From the NCBI GenBank assembly GCA_009908915.1, contig JAAAOJ010000016.1, positions 1-45,104 of the forward strand: a DNA stretch of 45,104 bases, in the 5' to 3' direction. A model generated the notes under the pieces. That model saw only the letters and a list, made by a program, of their open reading frames with translations, did not search any database and had not been told where the DNA came from. The first letter of the stretch is position 1. Every line of letters begins with the position of its first letter. This DNA comes from Planctomycetota bacterium (GTDB lineage: Bacteria > Planctomycetota > Phycisphaerae > SM23-33). This document shows, in pieces, positions 25,350 through 35,417 of this stretch. The position numbers and the translations under genes are program-made.

Positions 25350-25377
25350 TTGCACAGTGGCCGCCGGTGCCTATAAT
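25350..25377 (+). promoter_or_regulatory. fumC promoter
   Basis: TTGCAC (25350-25355), a 16-base spacer and perfect TATAAT (25372-25377), 25 bases before the fumC ATG. Confidence 0.75.
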
Positions 25378-25402
25378 CGCATGTTTACCCGAGGGTTTCA
25401 AC

Positions 25403-26800
25403 ATGGCTGAGAGACGACAGGAATCCGACGCCCTGGGCATGGTGGATCTGCCCGCCGAGGCGCTGTGGGGCTCGCAGACCCAGCGCGCGGTCGAGAACTT
25501 CCGCATCAGCGGCGCGACCATGCCGCGCGAGTTCATCATCGCTCTGGCGCGGATCAAGCAGGCCGCCGCCCACGTGCACAAAAACTCCGGCGAGCTGCAG
25601 CGCGACGTGGCCCTGGCGATCGTGGCCGCCGCCCGGGAGGTCGTCGACGGCAAGCACGACAACCAGTTCCCGGTCGACGTTTTTCAGACCGGCAGCGGCA
25701 CGAGCAGCAACATGAACGTCAACGAGGTCATTGCCCGCCGCGCCAGCCAACTACTTTGCGCCGAACTCAACGAGCCGCTGCACGTACACCCCAACGACCA
25801 CGTCAACCGCGGCCAGTCGTCGAATGACGTCGTGCCGTCGGCGGCCCAGGTGGCCGCGGCGGTGGCCATTCACGAGCAGCTCATCCCCGCCCTGCGGACA
25901 CTGCGCGACGCCCTCGAGGCCAAGGCCGTCGAGTTCGACGGCGTGGTCAAGGTTGCCCGGACACACCTCATGGACGCCGTGCCGATCCGCCTGGGCCAGG
26001 AGTTCCGCGGCTATGTCGGGCAGATCGACGCGGCCCTGCAGCGGCTGCAGCGAGCCATGACGGACCTGTGCGAGCTGCCCCTGGGTGGCACGGCCGTCGG
26101 CACGGGACTGAACGCCTCGGATGATCTTGCCGGCGACGTGTGCATCTTCCTCTACGAAGAACTCCGCCTGCCGTTCCGCGAGGCCAAGAACCACTTCGCC
26201 GCGCAGGCCTCGGCCGACGTGTTCGTCCAGGCCTCGGCCGCCCTGCGGGGCGCGGCCCTGGCGATGGGCAAGATCGCCAACGACATCCGTCTGATGGCCA
26301 GCGGGCCCCGTTGTGGCCTGGGCGAGCTGAAACTGGCCGCCCACCAGCCCGGCAGCAGCATCATGCCTGGCAAGGTCAACCCCGTCATGTGCGAGATGGT
26401 CGTGCAGGTGGCCTGCCAGGTCGTCGGCTGCGACGCCGCCATCGCCGCCGGCGCCACCGGCGGTGTCGGAAGCATCCTCGAGCTCAGCCTCGCCTGGCCG
26501 ATGATCGCCTTCAACGCCCTCACGCAGATCAAAGTGCTGGCCAATGCCGCCGACGCCTTCGCCGGCAAGTGCGTCGCCACCATCGACGCCGACGCCAAAC
26601 GCTGCGCCGCCATGCTCGAGCAGTCTCTGGCCATGGTCACCGCCCTCACCCCGGACATCGGATACGACCGGGCCGCCGAAATCGCCCACGAAGCCTACGA
26701 CTCCGGCAAGACCATCCGCGAGGTCTGCAAGGACAAGGCCATTCTCGACGAGGACAGACTCGAGGCCCTTCTCGAACCCCGCCGCCAGACGGGACAATAG
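25403..26800 (+). CDS. fumC: class II fumarate hydratase
   Basis: FumC interconverts fumarate and malate in the citric acid cycle and is the oxygen-stable, iron-free form. The 465 residues include the substrate-binding GSGTSSNMNVNEV (near 98-110), the second-site HPNDHVN (near 130), THLMDA (near 187) and the family signature GSSIMPGKVN (near 318-327). ATG 25403 fits the conserved MAERRQESD N-terminus; an upstream GTG in frame lies over the -10 box and is rejected. Its product malate is the substrate of the malic enzyme at 14431, and it consumes the fumarate released by ArgH. Confidence 0.97.
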   Translation: MAERRQESDALGMVDLPAEALWGSQTQRAVENFRISGATMPREFIIALARIKQAAAHVHKNSGELQRDVALAIVAAAREVVDGKHDNQFPVDVFQTGSGTSSNMNVNEVIARRASQLLCAELNEPLHVHPNDHVNRGQSSNDVVPSAAQVAAAVAIHEQLIPALRTLRDALEAKAVEFDGVVKVARTHLMDAVPIRLGQEFRGYVGQIDAALQRLQRAMTDLCELPLGGTAVGTGLNASDDLAGDVCIFLYEELRLPFREAKNHFAAQASADVFVQASAALRGAALAMGKIANDIRLMASGPRCGLGELKLAAHQPGSSIMPGKVNPVMCEMVVQVACQVVGCDAAIAAGATGGVGSILELSLAWPMIAFNALTQIKVLANAADAFAGKCVATIDADAKRCAAMLEQSLAMVTALTPDIGYDRAAEIAHEAYDSGKTIREVCKDKAILDEDRLEALLEPRRQTGQ

Positions 26801-26940
26801 AGAATGGTGGATTACCGACCCGCCCGTTGCCATGCAGGGCCAGGTTGAAGATAACAAAACGCCTGATTGATGGGTGCCCCATAGGCGTGCATTGGCAGGG
26901 CCAGGATGCGCGCGCAACGCGTCGTACGGACGGTGTTCTG

Positions 26941-26963
26941 GGTGCGTAACTTGCTTACGCACC
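26941..26963. repeat. REP-like palindrome GGTGCGTAA/TTACGCACC
   Basis: A nine-base perfect stem with a five-base centre (CTTGC). It is the same family as 27059-27080 and 30812-30833. Confidence 0.7.
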
Positions 26964-27048
26964 GTCTTGGCATTTCGGTCAAAATCGGTCCTGTCCGTAT
27001 GCGTGGCACACCTTGCCACTGCATGCCTGCAGAGGTGGCACCCGGCAT

Positions 27049-27085
27049 CGCACCGATCGGTGCGAAACGAGTTTCGCACCCTACC
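27049..27085. repeat. REP-like compound palindrome
   Basis: CGCACCGATCGGTGCG (27049-27064) is a perfect 16-base palindrome. It overlaps GGTGCGAAAC-GA-GTTTCGCACC (27059-27080), a ten-base perfect stem, followed by CTACC. The two hairpins are mutually exclusive. Confidence 0.7.
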
Positions 27086-27105
27086 ACTGCCGGGGCCGGT
27101 CTGTG

Positions 27106-27111
27106 TACAAT
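27106..27111 (+). promoter_or_regulatory. -10 box of a leaderless dnaG transcript
   Basis: TACAAT with six bases (GCCGCC) to ATG 27118. There is no Shine-Dalgarno between and no convincing -35. Confidence 0.5.
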
Positions 27112-27117
27112 GCCGCC

Positions 27118-28914
27118 ATGGCCCGATTCCCCGAGACATTCATCCAGCAGGTGCTCCAGTCCGTCGACGTGGTCGACCTCGTCGGACAGTACGTTGCGCT
27201 GAAACGCAAGGGCCGTGAGTTCGTGGGCCTCTGTCCGTTCCACGAGGACAGCAACCCCAGCATGTACGTCTCGCCGACCAAGCAGATCTACAAGTGCTTT
27301 GCGTGCGGGGCGGGCGGCAATGCGTTGCAGTTTGTGATGAACGTCGAGAAGCTCAGTTTCCCCGAGGCCGTCCGCACGCTGGCCGACCGCCAGGCGATTC
27401 CGCTGCCGAAGGACACAGCCCAGGCGCCGCAGACCGAGGGCGGGGTGAGCAAGAACGACCTGGCCGCCGTCTGTGAGTTCGCGATGACATATTTCGCTGC
27501 TCAGCTCCGCCAGCCGGCCGGCAAGGCCGCGCTGGACTACGTCCACGGGCGCGGCATGACGGACGAATCGATCGAGGCCTTCGGGCTGGGCTACGCCCCG
27601 GACCGCTGGGATTCGCTGATCAAGGCCGCCGCGCAAAAGGGCATCGGCGAGGGCCAACTCGTCTCGGCGGGGCTGGTGCGTCGGCGCGATTCCGGCGGCT
27701 GCTACGATTACTTCCGCAACCGGCTGATGTTCCCGATTCACGATACGGCGGGGCGGGTGGCCGGCTTTGGCGGGCGGGCGCTGTCGGCCGAGGAGCGGGC
27801 GAAGTACCTCAACAGCCCGGAAAGTGCGCTGTTTGACAAGTCGAGCATGCTCTACGGCCTGCAGTTCGCGCGGGAGGGCATCGTCCGCAGCCGCCAGGCG
27901 GTGGTGGTCGAGGGCTACTTCGACGTGCTCATGCCGATCCAGCAGGGGGTGGGCAACGTGGTCGCCACGCTGGGCACGGCTCTGACGGATCGTCACGTGC
28001 GGACGCTCAGCCGCTTCGCCGAGGAGGCGGTGCTGGTTTTCGACGCCGACGTGGCCGGGGCGGCGGCGGCCGAGCGGGCGCTGGAGATCTTCCTCGCCCA
28101 GAAGCTGCACGTGCGCGTCGCGACGATTCCGGCGGGCAAGGACCCGTGCGACTACGCGCTGGCCGAGGGCGATGAGGCTCTGCAGCGACTGATTGACCAG
28201 GCCCCCGACGCGCTGCAATACGTCTGGGACCAGCGGTACGCGGCCTGGCAGGAGGCGGGCGGCAACCCGTCACAGCGGCAAAGGCTCATCGAGGATTTCC
28301 TGCAACTGATTGTCAATTCAGCGAGTTACGGTGCGATCGACGGCGTCCGGCAGCAGACGCTCGCCCAGCACATCGCCCACGTGCTCAACGCGTCCGCCAT
28401 CGACCTGCAGCAGCGGATGAAGGCCCTGAAGCGGCGGATCACGCGTCGCAGCGGCGGCGGACAGAGCCCGGTTGCCTCGGCCCGGCAGGCGGCGTTCGGG
28501 CCGGGCGCAGCGGCCGAGCGCGAGGTCCTCGAGACGCTGCTGGACCGCCCGGACCTCTTCGACGACGTGGTCGAGCGGCTGGACCCGGATGACTTTAACG
28601 ATGCCATGCTGCGTACGTTGGCCGATCGCATGTGGCAGCTCGGCCACGACGGTCGACTGAGCATCGAGGAACTGCTGGGCGCGGAAGACCTTGCGAGCCT
28701 GTCCGGTACGCTGGCGGACATGGCCATGGCCGGCGAGCGTCGCGGCAACCACGAGGCCACCATCGAAGCCGCCGTGATCACGCTCGTGAGTCGACGCCAG
28801 CGACGCGAGGTCGAGCAACTCAAGCAGCAGGACCTGGATGACGACGAGAATCTCCGCCGTCTCCAGGAGCGTTTGAGTAAAGGGGATGTGCGGAAACGGC
28901 CGAAGATTGAGTAA
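27118..28914 (+). CDS. dnaG: DNA primase
   Basis: DnaG makes RNA primers for replication. The 598 residues have, in order, the CHC2 zinc finger (CPFH near 39-42 and CFAC near 60-63), the catalytic core with FGGRAL near 217, the TOPRIM fold with VVVEGYFDVL (near 263-272) and DADVAG further on, and a helicase-binding-type C-terminal domain. ATG 27118 matches the conserved MARFPETFIQQV. It lies directly upstream of rpoD, the old 'macromolecular synthesis' arrangement without rpsU. The gene seems to be read from a leaderless promoter, unusual for so central a gene. Confidence 0.97.
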   Translation: MARFPETFIQQVLQSVDVVDLVGQYVALKRKGREFVGLCPFHEDSNPSMYVSPTKQIYKCFACGAGGNALQFVMNVEKLSFPEAVRTLADRQAIPLPKDTAQAPQTEGGVSKNDLAAVCEFAMTYFAAQLRQPAGKAALDYVHGRGMTDESIEAFGLGYAPDRWDSLIKAAAQKGIGEGQLVSAGLVRRRDSGGCYDYFRNRLMFPIHDTAGRVAGFGGRALSAEERAKYLNSPESALFDKSSMLYGLQFAREGIVRSRQAVVVEGYFDVLMPIQQGVGNVVATLGTALTDRHVRTLSRFAEEAVLVFDADVAGAAAAERALEIFLAQKLHVRVATIPAGKDPCDYALAEGDEALQRLIDQAPDALQYVWDQRYAAWQEAGGNPSQRQRLIEDFLQLIVNSASYGAIDGVRQQTLAQHIAHVLNASAIDLQQRMKALKRRITRRSGGGQSPVASARQAAFGPGAAAEREVLETLLDRPDLFDDVVERLDPDDFNDAMLRTLADRMWQLGHDGRLSIEELLGAEDLASLSGTLADMAMAGERRGNHEATIEAAVITLVSRRQRREVEQLKQQDLDDDENLRRLQERLSKGDVRKRPKIE

Positions 28915-28932
28915 AGTTTTGGGCCGCTGACG

Positions 28933-28962
28933 TTGACTTGAACCTCGTTTCTGCAATATAAT
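28933..28962 (+). promoter_or_regulatory. rpoD promoter
   Basis: TTGACT (28933-28938), an 18-base spacer and TATAAT (28957-28962), in the dnaG-rpoD gap. It lets the sigma factor be expressed apart from dnaG, with a leader of about 50 bases. Confidence 0.8.
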
Positions 28963-29020
28963 GAGGGATTCGGTGTTGTGTCATTGCAGCAGATCCCTGC
29001 GCAATCCGGAGAGGACCCCC

Positions 29021-30685
<1,665 letters not shown>

Positions 30686-30687
30686 GG

Positions 30688-30752
30688 CGCCGCGCACGAC
30701 GTTTGTGCATATCGGCCCGTCGGGCCGCCATGCACAGAGATGGTGCGCGGCG
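30688..30752. repeat. long three-tier hairpin element
   Basis: CGCCGCGCAC (30688-30697) pairs with GTGCGCGGCG (30743-30752). TGTGCAT (30704-30710) pairs with ATGCACA (30730-30736), and CGGCCC pairs with GGGCCG around GTC (30713-30727). It starts three bases after the rpoD stop and could end the rpoD transcript, though no U-tract follows. Confidence 0.75.
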
Positions 30753-30800
30753 TATGAGACGCCGTGCATTAAGGTACTGTGTTTTTGTTTTGGTGTCGTG

Positions 30801-30838
30801 GTAGGAAAAATGGTGCGTAACACGTTACGCACCCTACC
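30801..30838. repeat. REP-like palindrome GGTGCGTAAC/GTTACGCACC
   Basis: A perfect ten-base stem with a two-base centre (30812-30833), flanked by GTAGG on the left and CTACC on the right, which could extend the pairing. The CTACC tail is shared with 27081-27085. Confidence 0.7.
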
Positions 30839-30997
30839 GGTGGTGGGGCGAGTAGCACGTTGCGATCGATCTGTGCTACATAGCGATTGAACCAAACGCG
30901 CGGCGTATATGACGCCCGAAACGTGGCTTGCAGCCGGTCGGCAATGCGCGGCATTGCGCCTGACATCGTCGGCGTGGCGTGCGTGTCAGGGCGAACA

Positions 30998-32440
30998 TCA
31001 CGCGTGGTCCGGCGGAGTGTCCTCGTGATCCTCGGGTCGGTCGAAATTCAGGGGGGCCCAGTCGTCGTCCGGTCCGAGCATGTCGTCATCCGGCGGGTCG
31101 TTCGAGGCCGGCTCGGTGGGCGGCTCATTCGGAGTCTGGGGTTGCGGCGGAGCCGGCTGGGGCGCATCGTCCCAGTCGGTGGCGACACACTGCTCGTCAT
31201 CATCGCACAGATCCTCTTTGTACGAGGTGTGCTCCGGCTCAGCGGATGCTTCGGGGGCCGGTGGCGGCGGCGATTGGTCAGCGGTCTCTCGCGGCGAAGA
31301 TTCCTCCGCCGGCGGTGTGGGCGTCTCGATCTGGGTTTCGGGCTCCGGCGGTGACGGCTCGGTCGGCGCGCTGTCGGGCGCGGCGGTTTGTGGGTGCTGC
31401 GGCTCCGGGCCCGGCGGTTCGGGGGTCGGACGGGGTGCAAGCGACGCCTCTGCAGGCGAGGTGTCGCGGGCGAGGCGGCTGACGACGGCCTCAACAAGCT
31501 TCGGCTTGAGCTGGTCGATGGGTTCGTCGCTCTTGAGACCGGCCGCGCGGGTGTGCCCGCCCCCTCCGAAGCGCCGGGCGACTTCGGCGACGTCGACCTC
31601 GCTGCGGCTGCGGAGGCTGACGCGCGTCTGCTCGCCGTTTTCGACGAGGATGACGGCGGCGTCGACGCTCTCGAGCCGCATGGCTTCGTTGATGAGATTC
31701 TCGGTGTCTTCCTGTTTAGCGCCGGTCTGCTGGAAGTCCTCGGCCCGCAGGTGCATGACGGCCAGCCGCCCGTCGGCTTTCAGGTCGAGGCTGTCCAGGA
31801 CGCGTTGTAGCAGGGCGAGCCGTTGCGGACGGTCGGTCTGGTAGATGCGGCGGTAGAGTTCGTCGGGGCGGACGCCGGCCTCGACCAGCCGGGCCATGGC
31901 CCGCAGGCAGCGTCCGTCGGTATTGCTGAATCGCATCCAGCCGGTGTCGGTGGTAATCGCCACGGCCAGGGCCAGAACGGCCCGGTCATTGAGCGGCCAG
32001 TCCAGCGCGTCGATGAGTTCCAGGACCATCAGCCCCACGGCGGCGGCGGACGTGTCGATCCACCGCGTGGTGCCGATGTCGTCGGCGGTTGCGTGGTGAT
32101 CGACCACGACGACTTTGTCGTGATGCTGGCGGAGTCCGGCGGCGAGCTGGCCGAGCTGGGCATCGCTGCACGTATCGAGCACGAGGATCGTATCGGCCTG
32201 GCGGGCCAGCGACGTCAGCGCCGGTCCGTACGCCAGCTGCTCGCCGGCGAGGAGAAAGCCGTAGCGGTCCGGCGCGTCGGCGTGGAGCAACGGCAGGGCC
32301 AGCTTGCCCGCACCGCGGGCGGCTTCCAGGATGCCGACGACGCTGCCGAGCCCATCGCCGTCCGGGTTGACGTGCGTGACGCACAGGATTCCGCTGGCCG
32401 CTTTCAGCCTCGCTACCACCTTGTCTTTATCCCCGGTCAC
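30998..32440 (-). CDS. DHH/DHHA1 phosphoesterase (NrnA-like) with long disordered tail
   Basis: NrnA-type enzymes degrade short oligoribonucleotides and dephosphorylate pAp. The DHH domain has THVNPDGDGLGS (near 20-31), the middle metal ligands in VLDTCSD (near 85) and VVDHHATADD (near 109-118). The DHHA1 domain has GGGGHTRAAG near 300. NrnA proteins are normally about 320 residues; this one has 480, the last 150 being a low-complexity Pro/Glu/Asp/Thr/Ser tail ending acidic. The ATG at 32440 overlaps the end of ribF by 14 bases, so the genes are coupled. Catalytic residues look intact; whether it prefers oligonucleotides, pAp or cyclic dinucleotide products is not readable. Confidence 0.88.
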   Translation of the reverse strand: MTGDKDKVVARLKAASGILCVTHVNPDGDGLGSVVGILEAARGAGKLALPLLHADAPDRYGFLLAGEQLAYGPALTSLARQADTILVLDTCSDAQLGQLAAGLRQHHDKVVVVDHHATADDIGTTRWIDTSAAAVGLMVLELIDALDWPLNDRAVLALAVAITTDTGWMRFSNTDGRCLRAMARLVEAGVRPDELYRRIYQTDRPQRLALLQRVLDSLDLKADGRLAVMHLRAEDFQQTGAKQEDTENLINEAMRLESVDAAVILVENGEQTRVSLRSRSEVDVAEVARRFGGGGHTRAAGLKSDEPIDQLKPKLVEAVVSRLARDTSPAEASLAPRPTPEPPGPEPQHPQTAAPDSAPTEPSPPEPETQIETPTPPAEESSPRETADQSPPPPAPEASAEPEHTSYKEDLCDDDEQCVATDWDDAPQPAPPQPQTPNEPPTEPASNDPPDDDMLGPDDDWAPLNFDRPEDHEDTPPDHA

Positions 32441-33374
32441 CCATCACGTCCTTTGTCTGTTGCACATCGCGGGCGATCTGCTCGCGCAACGCATCACAAT
32501 TGTCGTACGTCCGCTGCTCGCGGAGACACTTCACGAATTCCAGCCGCATGCTGCAGCCGTAGAACTCGCCGTCGACGCCGATGAGGTTGGCCTCGATCGT
32601 CCGCGGAGATGGGCCCGTGGTGGGCTTGCAGCCGATGCTGATGGCGGCGGGCACGTGCAAGTCGTCCACCGTGGCCCGACCGGCATAGACGCCGTCGGCC
32701 GGCGTGATCTGTTCATCCGGGGCGAGGTTGGCCGTAGGGTACTGCAGCAGGCGGCCGAAGCGCTCACCGCCGATGACCGTGCCGACAAGCGTGAACGGTC
32801 GCCCCAGTGCGGTGGCGGCGTCGGCAACGCGACCGCCGGCCACCAGGCGGCGGATCATCGTGCTGGAGATCTGCAACGGCCCGTTGGTGAAGCGGCAGGT
32901 GATCGGGTCGACCACGTGCATCTCGAAGCCCATCTCGCCAGCGGCCTGTCGCAGCGTTTCGACGTCGCCGCTGCGCTTGCTGCCGAAGTGGAAGTCACTG
33001 CCCTCGACAATGTGTGACGGGGAGAACGTCGCGGCGACGATGTCGTGGAGGAAGCCCTCCGGCGTCATCGACAGCAGTTTCATGTCGGCGACGGCGGTAA
33101 CGACGTGATCGGCCCCGGCGGCCTGCAGCAGCTCACGCTTCAGCGTGTGCGGCGTGAGGCGCTGAGGCGAATCGCTCGGGCGGACGACAAGGTCCGGTGG
33201 CGGGTCGAACGTCATGGCGGCGGCCCGGGTGCCGGCCTGGCGGGCGAGTTCGGCGGCCCGGCCGACGATCGCCTGGTGGCCGAGGTGGACGCCGTCGAAG
33301 TTGCCGATCGTCAGGACGCAGCCCTTCAGATCCGCCGGCACCGTCTCGAGGCCCTTGGTGTATGTTTCCTGCAT
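32427..33374 (-). CDS. ribF: bifunctional riboflavin kinase/FAD synthetase
   Basis: RibF phosphorylates riboflavin to FMN and adenylylates it to FAD. The 315 residues comprise an N-terminal nucleotidyltransferase (TIGNFDGVHLGHQ near 22-34, HIVEGSDFHFG near 120) and a C-terminal flavokinase (GRPFTLVGTVIGGERFGR near 190, PTANL near 213, DGVYAG near 228). A GGAGG ribosome-binding site precedes ATG 33374 and immediately follows a hairpin (33386-33416). It sits between the importer ATPase gene and the overlapping DHH gene. RbfA and TruB, common neighbours of ribF and nrnA, are not present. Confidence 0.95.
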   Translation of the reverse strand: MQETYTKGLETVPADLKGCVLTIGNFDGVHLGHQAIVGRAAELARQAGTRAAAMTFDPPPDLVVRPSDSPQRLTPHTLKRELLQAAGADHVVTAVADMKLLSMTPEGFLHDIVAATFSPSHIVEGSDFHFGSKRSGDVETLRQAAGEMGFEMHVVDPITCRFTNGPLQISSTMIRRLVAGGRVADAATALGRPFTLVGTVIGGERFGRLLQYPTANLAPDEQITPADGVYAGRATVDDLHVPAAISIGCKPTTGPSPRTIEANLIGVDGEFYGCSMRLEFVKCLREQRTYDNCDALREQIARDVQQTKDVMGDRG

Positions 33375-33385
33375 CGGTCATCCTC

Positions 33386-33416
33386 CAGCCCGCAGGCACG
33401 TGGCGGGTGCGGGCTG
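33386..33416 (-). promoter_or_regulatory. hairpin abutting the ribF ribosome-binding site
   Basis: CAGCCCGCA (33386-33394) pairs perfectly with TGCGGGCTG (33408-33416). On the minus strand GGAGG begins at the foot of the stem. It may affect ribF initiation or act as a processing barrier. It is too small for an FMN riboswitch. Confidence 0.45.
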
Positions 33417-33501
33417 ATGCGCCATCTTACTCACCGTAGCGGGAAGTATCGAGTGCAAACGTGAAAGTGGCCTGTTGAGGGTGTGGCTTGCGGGGCGGCG
33501 A

Positions 33502-34356
33502 CTACCGGGCGCGGATGGTGGGGACGGCCTCGCCGGTGTCGATGAGGTCGATCTCGACGTCGTAGACCTCGGCGAGGATGTCGCGCGTGGCGGCTTGTGT
33601 GGGCGGCCCGGCGGCGACGACCTGTCCGTCGCGCATCAGGATCAGTTCGTCGGCGAAGCGTGCGGCAAGATTGACGTCGTGACTGATGCAGATGACCGCC
33701 ATCGGCCAGTCGTGCGCGACCCGCTGCATGAGTTCGTAGATGCGGAGCTGGTGGCGGATGTCGAGGTGGCTGGTCGGTTCGTCCAGGAGGCAGACGTTGG
33801 GCTGCTGGGCCAAGGCGCGGGCGATCATGACGCGTTGGGCCTCGCCGCCGGAGAGCTCGTCGAGGCGGCGAGCGGCGAAGGTCAACGTATCGGTCATGCG
33901 CATGGCCTCGCGGGCGACGTCGACGTCTTTGCGTCCCGCCAGCCCGAGCATGCCCGTATGAACGAGGCGCCCGGTGAGGATGATCTCCTGGACGTTCATG
34001 GCGAAGGCGACGTCCGGCTGTTGCGGCACGTAGGCCAGCCGGCGGGCTCGATCGCGGGCGGAATAGAGCTTCAGCGGGTCGCCGTCCAGCAGTACCTGTC
34101 CCCGTTGGGCGTGCAGCCGCCCCATGAGGCATCGCAGCAATGTGGTCTTGCCCGAACCGTTTGGCCCGAGCAGGCACACCAGCCGCCCGGCCCGGCCCTC
34201 GACGCTGACGCCGCGCAGGGCCTGTGTCCCGTCCGGGTAGGTGAAGGCCAGGTCGCGCCCTTCCATGGCGAGGTCGCGGTGAAGCTCCTCGGCGGGCTGT
34301 TCACAGGCTGTGGCGTCCGGGGCGTCGGCGGGCATGTTGTCGGGGTCGTCGTTCAT
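33502..34356 (-). CDS. ABC transporter ATPase, BtuD/FecE type
   Basis: ATP-binding subunit of a type II importer for cobalamin, siderophores or other metal chelates. The 284 residues carry Walker A GPNGSGKTT (near 62-70), a Q-loop (VPQQPD), the ABC signature LSGGEAQRV (near 164-172), Walker B VCLLDEPTS and the switch His in CISHD. The N-terminus is about 30 residues longer than usual, and no strong ribosome-binding site precedes ATG 34356, so a start at a later Met is possible. It follows the permease gene by 53 bases. Substrate cannot be read from the ATPase. Confidence 0.93.
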   Translation of the reverse strand: MNDDPDNMPADAPDATACEQPAEELHRDLAMEGRDLAFTYPDGTQALRGVSVEGRAGRLVCLLGPNGSGKTTLLRCLMGRLHAQRGQVLLDGDPLKLYSARDRARRLAYVPQQPDVAFAMNVQEIILTGRLVHTGMLGLAGRKDVDVAREAMRMTDTLTFAARRLDELSGGEAQRVMIARALAQQPNVCLLDEPTSHLDIRHQLRIYELMQRVAHDWPMAVICISHDVNLAARFADELILMRDGQVVAAGPPTQAATRDILAEVYDVEIDLIDTGEAVPTIRAR

Positions 34357-34409
34357 CTGTATGTCACATGGTCCCGCCACGGGCGACGGGCCGGAGTATC
34401 TGTCTGGCT

Positions 34410-35417
34410 CTACATTCGTCGCCGCAGCAGCACGAGGAAGAACGGCCCGCCCATCAGGGCCGTGACGATGCCGACCGGAATCACCGCCACCTGCACGTAG
34501 GGCGCGACGGCGTTGCAGGCGGTATCGACGGCCATCAGGAACATCGCCCCGAAGAAGCCGGAGGCGAGGATCAGTACGCGGTGGTCGGCCGGCAGCAGCA
34601 GGCGGACGATGTGCGGGACGATCAAGCCCAGAAAGCCGATCGGTCCCGCCAGGGCCACCGCCGCGGCGGCCATCAGCGAGACGACCACGAAGGTTTCGCC
34701 CCGCAGCCGGGCGACGCGCACGCCAGCCGACTGTGCGACCTCGTCGCCAAGCCCCATCGCGTTGAACCACGCGCTGCGGCAGAACAGCACCGACCAGCCG
34801 CCGACGACACAGACGGCCGCCAGCAGCAACTGGCCGCGGGTGCAGGTCTCGGGCACTTCGCCCATCACCCAGCGGGCGAACTCTGCGATGCGGTAAGGGT
34901 TCACGTAGAGGTTGATCGCCAGCATGACGGCCGTGTTGAATGCGTTGACGATGACGCCGGAGAGGATCAGGCTGTAACCGTCCAGCCGCCCGCGCCGCTG
35001 GGCGATGAGATAGACCGCCACGCACGTGACGGCCGCACCGACGAAGGCCATCCCGCCGCGTCCGAGCCCGGCCATCCACGTCCCGCCGCCGACCAGGGCC
35101 ATCCCCAGTAGCACGCCGACGCCCGCGCCGCTGCTGATGCCCAGCAGGTACGGCTCGGCCAGAGGGTTGCGGAGCATCGCCTGGAGGGCCATGCCGCCCG
35201 AAGCCAGCGCCGCGCCCACCAACGCCGCCGCGACCAGCCGCCCGAGGCGCAGCTCCACCACCGCCCAGCTGAGATCTGCCTGGCCGAAGAGCGTGCAGAT
35301 CGCCATGGCGACGGCCGTCGCCCCGGCCAGCACGGCTGCCATGGTCAGCAGGCGTCGGCCGCTGAGGGTGGGAGGCAGCGGCAGGTGCGCTTGGGCCGGT
35401 GGTGCCTCGGCGGTCAT
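34410..35417 (-). CDS. ABC transporter permease, BtuC/FecCD type
   Basis: Integral membrane subunit with about ten helices over 335 residues, the normal size. The FecCD family stretch ASGGMALQAMLRNPLAEPYL (near 70-90) and the following GISSGAGVG are clear, as is GLIVPHIVRL near 280, the segment that contacts the ATPase. It overlaps the binding-protein gene by four bases (ATGA, 35414-35417) with GGAGACG upstream. It forms the channel through which the captured cobalamin, haem or metal-siderophore is moved. Confidence 0.95.
   Translation of the reverse strand: MTAEAPPAQAHLPLPPTLSGRRLLTMAAVLAGATAVAMAICTLFGQADLSWAVVELRLGRLVAAALVGAALASGGMALQAMLRNPLAEPYLLGISSGAGVGVLLGMALVGGGTWMAGLGRGGMAFVGAAVTCVAVYLIAQRRGRLDGYSLILSGVIVNAFNTAVMLAINLYVNPYRIAEFARWVMGEVPETCTRGQLLLAAVCVVGGWSVLFCRSAWFNAMGLGDEVAQSAGVRVARLRGETFVVVSLMAAAAVALAGPIGFLGLIVPHIVRLLLPADHRVLILASGFFGAMFLMAVDTACNAVAPYVQVAVIPVGIVTALMGGPFFLVLLRRRM

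Larger units (their letters stand above)
26801..27117. other. gene-free interval rich in palindromes upstream of dnaG
   Basis: No supported gene. It contains an 11-base direct repeat (GCAGGGCCAGG at about 26833 and 26894) and several inverted repeats, among them the two perfect palindromes annotated separately. It ends with the dnaG -10 box. Confidence 0.6.
30686..30997. other. gene-free interval of hairpin elements after rpoD
   Basis: No supported gene. It holds the long hairpin 30688-30752, the palindrome 30801-30838 and a GTAGCAC/GTGCTAC hairpin (30852-30858 with 30873-30879). A GC-rich stretch with smaller inverted repeats continues up to the end of the convergent DHH gene. Confidence 0.6.

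Noticed and set aside
23187..25376. 729-codon plus-strand frame opposite the HEAT-like gene
   Set aside because: Arg/Gly/Gln-rich shadow; the minus-strand frame has a membrane helix, regular helical repeats and GTGA coupling to comF.
26801..27117. Replication origin near dnaG
   Set aside because: No DnaA boxes or AT-rich unwinding region recognised; the palindromes match repeats found elsewhere in the window.
33375..33501. FMN riboswitch upstream of ribF
   Set aside because: Only one simple hairpin is present; the multi-stem conserved core of the FMN element is missing, and the gap is only 127 bases.
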